From CAZFIO01 sp964519585 (GTDB lineage: Bacteria > Bacillota > Clostridia > Tissierellales > Tissierellaceae), in contig CAZFIO010000107.1 in assembly GCA_964519585.1 (NCBI GenBank), forward strand, positions 1-7,632: DNA of 7,632 nucleotides, in the 5' to 3' direction. The notes below the pieces were generated by a model that had not been told where the DNA came from, made no database searches, and saw only the letters and a list, made by a program, of their open reading frames with translations. Of the stretch, positions 5,877 to 7,632 are shown piece by piece. Positions within the stretch are counted from its first letter, which is position 1. Every line of letters starts with the position of its first letter. A program made the position numbers and the translations under genes.

Positions 5877-6746
5877 TTATATATCTATTTCGTCATATAT
5901 GCTATACTTTTTCCAAATATGTTCTAACTCCTCAAAATATAAATTCAAACTTTCTTTCTTTTCTATTCCTAAGGCAATAATAAAAGCATTTATTAGACTC
6001 ATAGGTGCAACTAAAGAGTCTACAAAGGAAAGCATATCACTGCTTGCCAGTAGAACATTGTCAGCCTTATTTGCAGCTGGTGAGTGCATACTATCTGTAA
6101 TAGTTATAATTTTAGTTCCTTTTTCTTTAGAATATTCCAAAACATCAATAATTCTTTTCGAATACCTAGGGTAGGTTATTACTATTACTGCATCATTTGA
6201 GGTAATTTTTAATAATTGTTCGGAAATATCATTTGCCCCAGTATTAACTACCTTAATATTATTAAAAAGAAAATTTAAATAAAAGGCCAAATATCCAGCT
6301 AAAAATGAAGAACTTCTTAAACCCACAATATAAATATTTTCTGCATTTAGTATAGACTCAATAGCAGAGTGAAAGGCGTTTATATCCATTTCATTTATTG
6401 CCTTCTTTATATTATCCATATCTTTTTGCATAAATCTTGAAATTAAGTCAGTATAGTTTGTATAATCACTATTGGCTAGATTTAATCTTTGAACCGTAGT
6501 TAGCTTACTTTTAATTAAATCCTTTAAATCATTTTGTAAGTCCCTATATCCTTCATATCCTATTTTGTTGGCAAACCTTACAACTGTTGATTCACTTACA
6601 GATGTGGCATTGGCCAAGGAGGCGGCTGTCATAAAAGCTGCTTTATCATAATAATTGGTTATAAAGTCAGCAATAATTTTCTGGCTTTTACTAAAATCCG
6701 AGTAATGAGTTCTTATTTGCCTTATAATATCTAGCTTTTGTGCCAT
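5877..6746 (-). CDS. MurR/RpiR-family transcriptional regulator (HTH plus SIS domain)
   Basis: Members of this family bind DNA through an N-terminal HTH and sense phosphosugars through a SIS domain. Residues 1-77 form the HTH_6 domain, with the recognition region ATSVSESTVVRFANKIG at about 47-63. After a linker, the SIS domain runs from about 135 to 262: IYIVGLRSSSFLAGY, then VIVITYPRYSKR and IITITDSMHSPAANKADNVLLA. The 289-residue length is typical. The ATG start follows a strong AAGGGGG. A promoter-like sequence lies in the 85-base gap upstream, and the flavoprotein gene follows within 36 bases. No sugar transport or catabolic gene is in the window, so neither the ligand nor the regulon can be named. 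Autoregulation is common in the family but no clear operator palindrome is visible. Confidence 0.93.
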   Translation of the reverse strand: MAQKLDIIRQIRTHYSDFSKSQKIIADFITNYYDKAAFMTAASLANATSVSESTVVRFANKIGYEGYRDLQNDLKDLIKSKLTTVQRLNLANSDYTNYTDLISRFMQKDMDNIKKAINEMDINAFHSAIESILNAENIYIVGLRSSSFLAGYLAFYLNFLFNNIKVVNTGANDISEQLLKITSNDAVIVITYPRYSKRIIDVLEYSKEKGTKIITITDSMHSPAANKADNVLLASSDMLSFVDSLVAPMSLINAFIIALGIEKKESLNLYFEELEHIWKKYSIYDEIDI

Positions 6747-6788
6747 TTGTTAACCCCCTTAAATTAATAAACCTCTTATATCATACAT

Positions 6789-6817
6789 ATAATATCAAAT
6801 ACAAAATTTCTATGCAA
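6789..6817 (-). promoter_or_regulatory. Candidate promoter for the RpiR-family regulator
   Basis: On the minus strand TTGCAT (6817-6812) and TATTAT (6794-6789) are 17 bases apart, which would place the transcript start near 6782 and give a leader of about 35 bases. An overlapping alternative pairs TTGTAT (6804-6799) with TATAAG (6780-6775) at 18 bases. A direct repeat, TGATAT, occurs twice 14 bases apart here and could be a binding site. AT-richness makes each call tentative. Confidence 0.35.
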
Positions 6818-6831
6818 ATAAAAATTAATAG

Positions 6832-7404
6832 CTAAACAGCCCTCTCTACAAGATACAAAATAGGGGGCCTATTGCTTTGATTGATAAACTGACTTTCTAT
6901 CACTGTAAATTCAGTTTGTTCAAGGGATTGAAGAAGGTCTTTTATTTCATCCTTTTCTACCAATCCACCAGGATGGCCTATATAAGAAATTATCAACAAA
7001 TATCCACCCCTTTTTAATAGATTTAATGATTTCTTTATAGAAAGCATACTGGTATCAGCCTGTGTTATGATTTTCTTATCTCCACCTGGTAAATAACCTA
7101 GGTTATAGATTATAAAATCTAATTCTTCCTCTATATATTTATCAATATATATATGGTTTTCATTTATTAACTTAACCCTAGCTTCTAAATCATATTTTTT
7201 TAGCAAATTTCTAGTAATATTAATAGCATCTAATTGAATATCGAAACCATAAACTAATCCTTCAGGTCCAACCTTTTCCGCCATTAATTTTGTATCCTTA
7301 CCATTGCCTACAGTACAGTCAAGAACGCTACTACCTGCTTGTACATAATTTTCTATAAACAATTTACTTATGCCTACAGCATTTTTAAAATCCCCACTTG
7401 CCAT
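6832..7404 (-). CDS. mnmM: Class I SAM methyltransferase, YtqB/MnmM type (tRNA wobble uridine)
   Basis: The B. subtilis and S. aureus member of this family (YtqB, renamed MnmM) methylates 5-aminomethyl-2-thiouridine at the tRNA wobble position to give mnm5s2U; older annotation calls it a putative rRNA methylase. The 190-residue protein is a bare Rossmann methyltransferase with motif I VLDCTVGNGKDT (27-38) and the ribose-binding acid Asp55 in YGFDIQ. It also has the family signature NLGYLPGGDK (101-110), then YIGHPGG (141-147) and SNRPPILYLVER near the C-terminus. ATG follows AGGTGAT, which overlaps the stop of the upstream pseudouridine synthase gene, so the two are tightly linked. Both products modify RNA used in translation. 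The assignment to the family is firm; the exact tRNA reaction is inferred from characterised homologues. Confidence 0.88.
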   Translation of the reverse strand: MASGDFKNAVGISKLFIENYVQAGSSVLDCTVGNGKDTKLMAEKVGPEGLVYGFDIQLDAINITRNLLKKYDLEARVKLINENHIYIDKYIEEELDFIIYNLGYLPGGDKKIITQADTSMLSIKKSLNLLKRGGYLLIISYIGHPGGLVEKDEIKDLLQSLEQTEFTVIESQFINQSNRPPILYLVERAV

Positions 7405-7412
7405 ATTATCAC

Positions 7413-7632
7413 CTACAACTTTTTAAGATAATCAATTTCTTCCTCATTTAAATATCTCCACTGTCCTATTTGTAAGCCACCCAGCTCTATATCACCTATA
7501 GATACTCTTTTTAGCTTCTTTACAGGATGGTTTATACTTTCACACATCTTTTTTATCTGTCTATTTCTGCCTTCATGGATAACAATTTCAAGAATTGAAT
7601 CACTTTCATACCTTCTTAATATTTCCACCTTA
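7413..7632 (-). CDS. rluB: 23S rRNA pseudouridine synthase RluB/RsuA family, C-terminal fragment
   Basis: Only the last 72 or so codons are in the window; the 5' end is cut by the window edge. The reading frame stays open to the edge, and the GTG at 7628 is an internal valine, not a start. The visible part has the family's C-terminal signature EGRNRQIKKMCESINHPVKKLKRV, shown here as EGRNRQIKKMCE followed by HPVKKLKR, then IGDIELGGLQIGQWRYL. These enzymes convert a specific uridine of rRNA to pseudouridine; RluB acts on 23S rRNA, RsuA on 16S. The catalytic aspartate and N-terminal S4 domain lie outside the window, so RluB versus RsuA is decided only from the tail. It lies directly before the MnmM-type gene with 8 bases between them. 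Confidence 0.87.
   Translation of the reverse strand, partial: KVEILRRYESDSILEIVIHEGRNRQIKKMCESINHPVKKLKRVSIGDIELGGLQIGQWRYLNEEEIDYLKKL

Noticed and set aside
5863..6174. Plus-strand open frame of 103 codons opposite the RpiR-family gene
   Set aside because: It is antisense to a well-recognised gene, has no family motif and contains the low-complexity Ser/Ile/Phe composition typical of a shadow frame. The same applies to the other plus-strand frames at 98-325, 995-1315, 1371-1568, 3585-3884, 3930-4121, 5086-5349 and 5377-5619.
1..7632. CRISPR arrays, tRNA or rRNA genes, insertion sequences, prophage or defence genes
   Set aside because: I saw no regularly spaced repeats, no tRNA-like cloverleaf, no transposase or integrase motif and no terminal repeats on either strand. 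All recognised genes are ordinary chromosomal functions.

Overview
The window looks like a stretch of housekeeping chromosome from a low-GC anaerobic Firmicute of the Clostridia or Tissierellia type. The DNA is AT-rich (roughly a third G+C by eye), the Shine-Dalgarno sequences are strong and purine-rich, and several genes use GTG or TTG starts. The clearest lineage marker is a single gene joining IspH to ribosomal protein S1-like domains, an arrangement known from Clostridia. The genus assignment is inference only. Every supported gene is on the minus strand, so transcription runs from high to low coordinates. I see no mobile element, CRISPR array, RNA gene or defence island, and no gene-free stretch longer than about 200 bases.

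In transcription order, the first block (7632 down to 4623) holds four genes. They are the 3' end of an RluB-type 23S rRNA pseudouridine synthase, a YtqB/MnmM-type tRNA methyltransferase, an RpiR-family sugar-phosphate-sensing regulator with its own likely promoter, and a HI0933-family flavoprotein.

The second block (4595 down to 820) is a compact operon. It has a good sigma-A promoter with a perfect TATAAT, followed by aroH (chorismate mutase), cmk (CMP kinase), plsC (acyltransferase) and the ispH-rpsA fusion. It ends at a perfect 15-bp hairpin. These genes link aromatic amino acid synthesis, pyrimidine nucleotide supply, phospholipid synthesis, isoprenoid synthesis and translation. Genetic linkage of cmk with an rpsA homologue is also found in E. 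coli and B. subtilis. The four genes use four different start codons: ATG, ATT, GTG and TTG.

The third block (687 down to 79) is a lone MerR-like DNA-binding protein with a long coiled coil, built more like the chromosome-anchoring protein RacA than a classical effector-sensing MerR regulator. A hairpin that may be its terminator lies beyond it.

The most useful observation is that cmk has no ATG, GTG, TTG or CTG start upstream of its P-loop. An ATT codon sits at ideal distance from a strong Shine-Dalgarno sequence. A caller restricted to canonical starts would begin at Met42 and lose the ATP-binding loop. I found no convincing wholly new system; the points of interest are regulatory and architectural.
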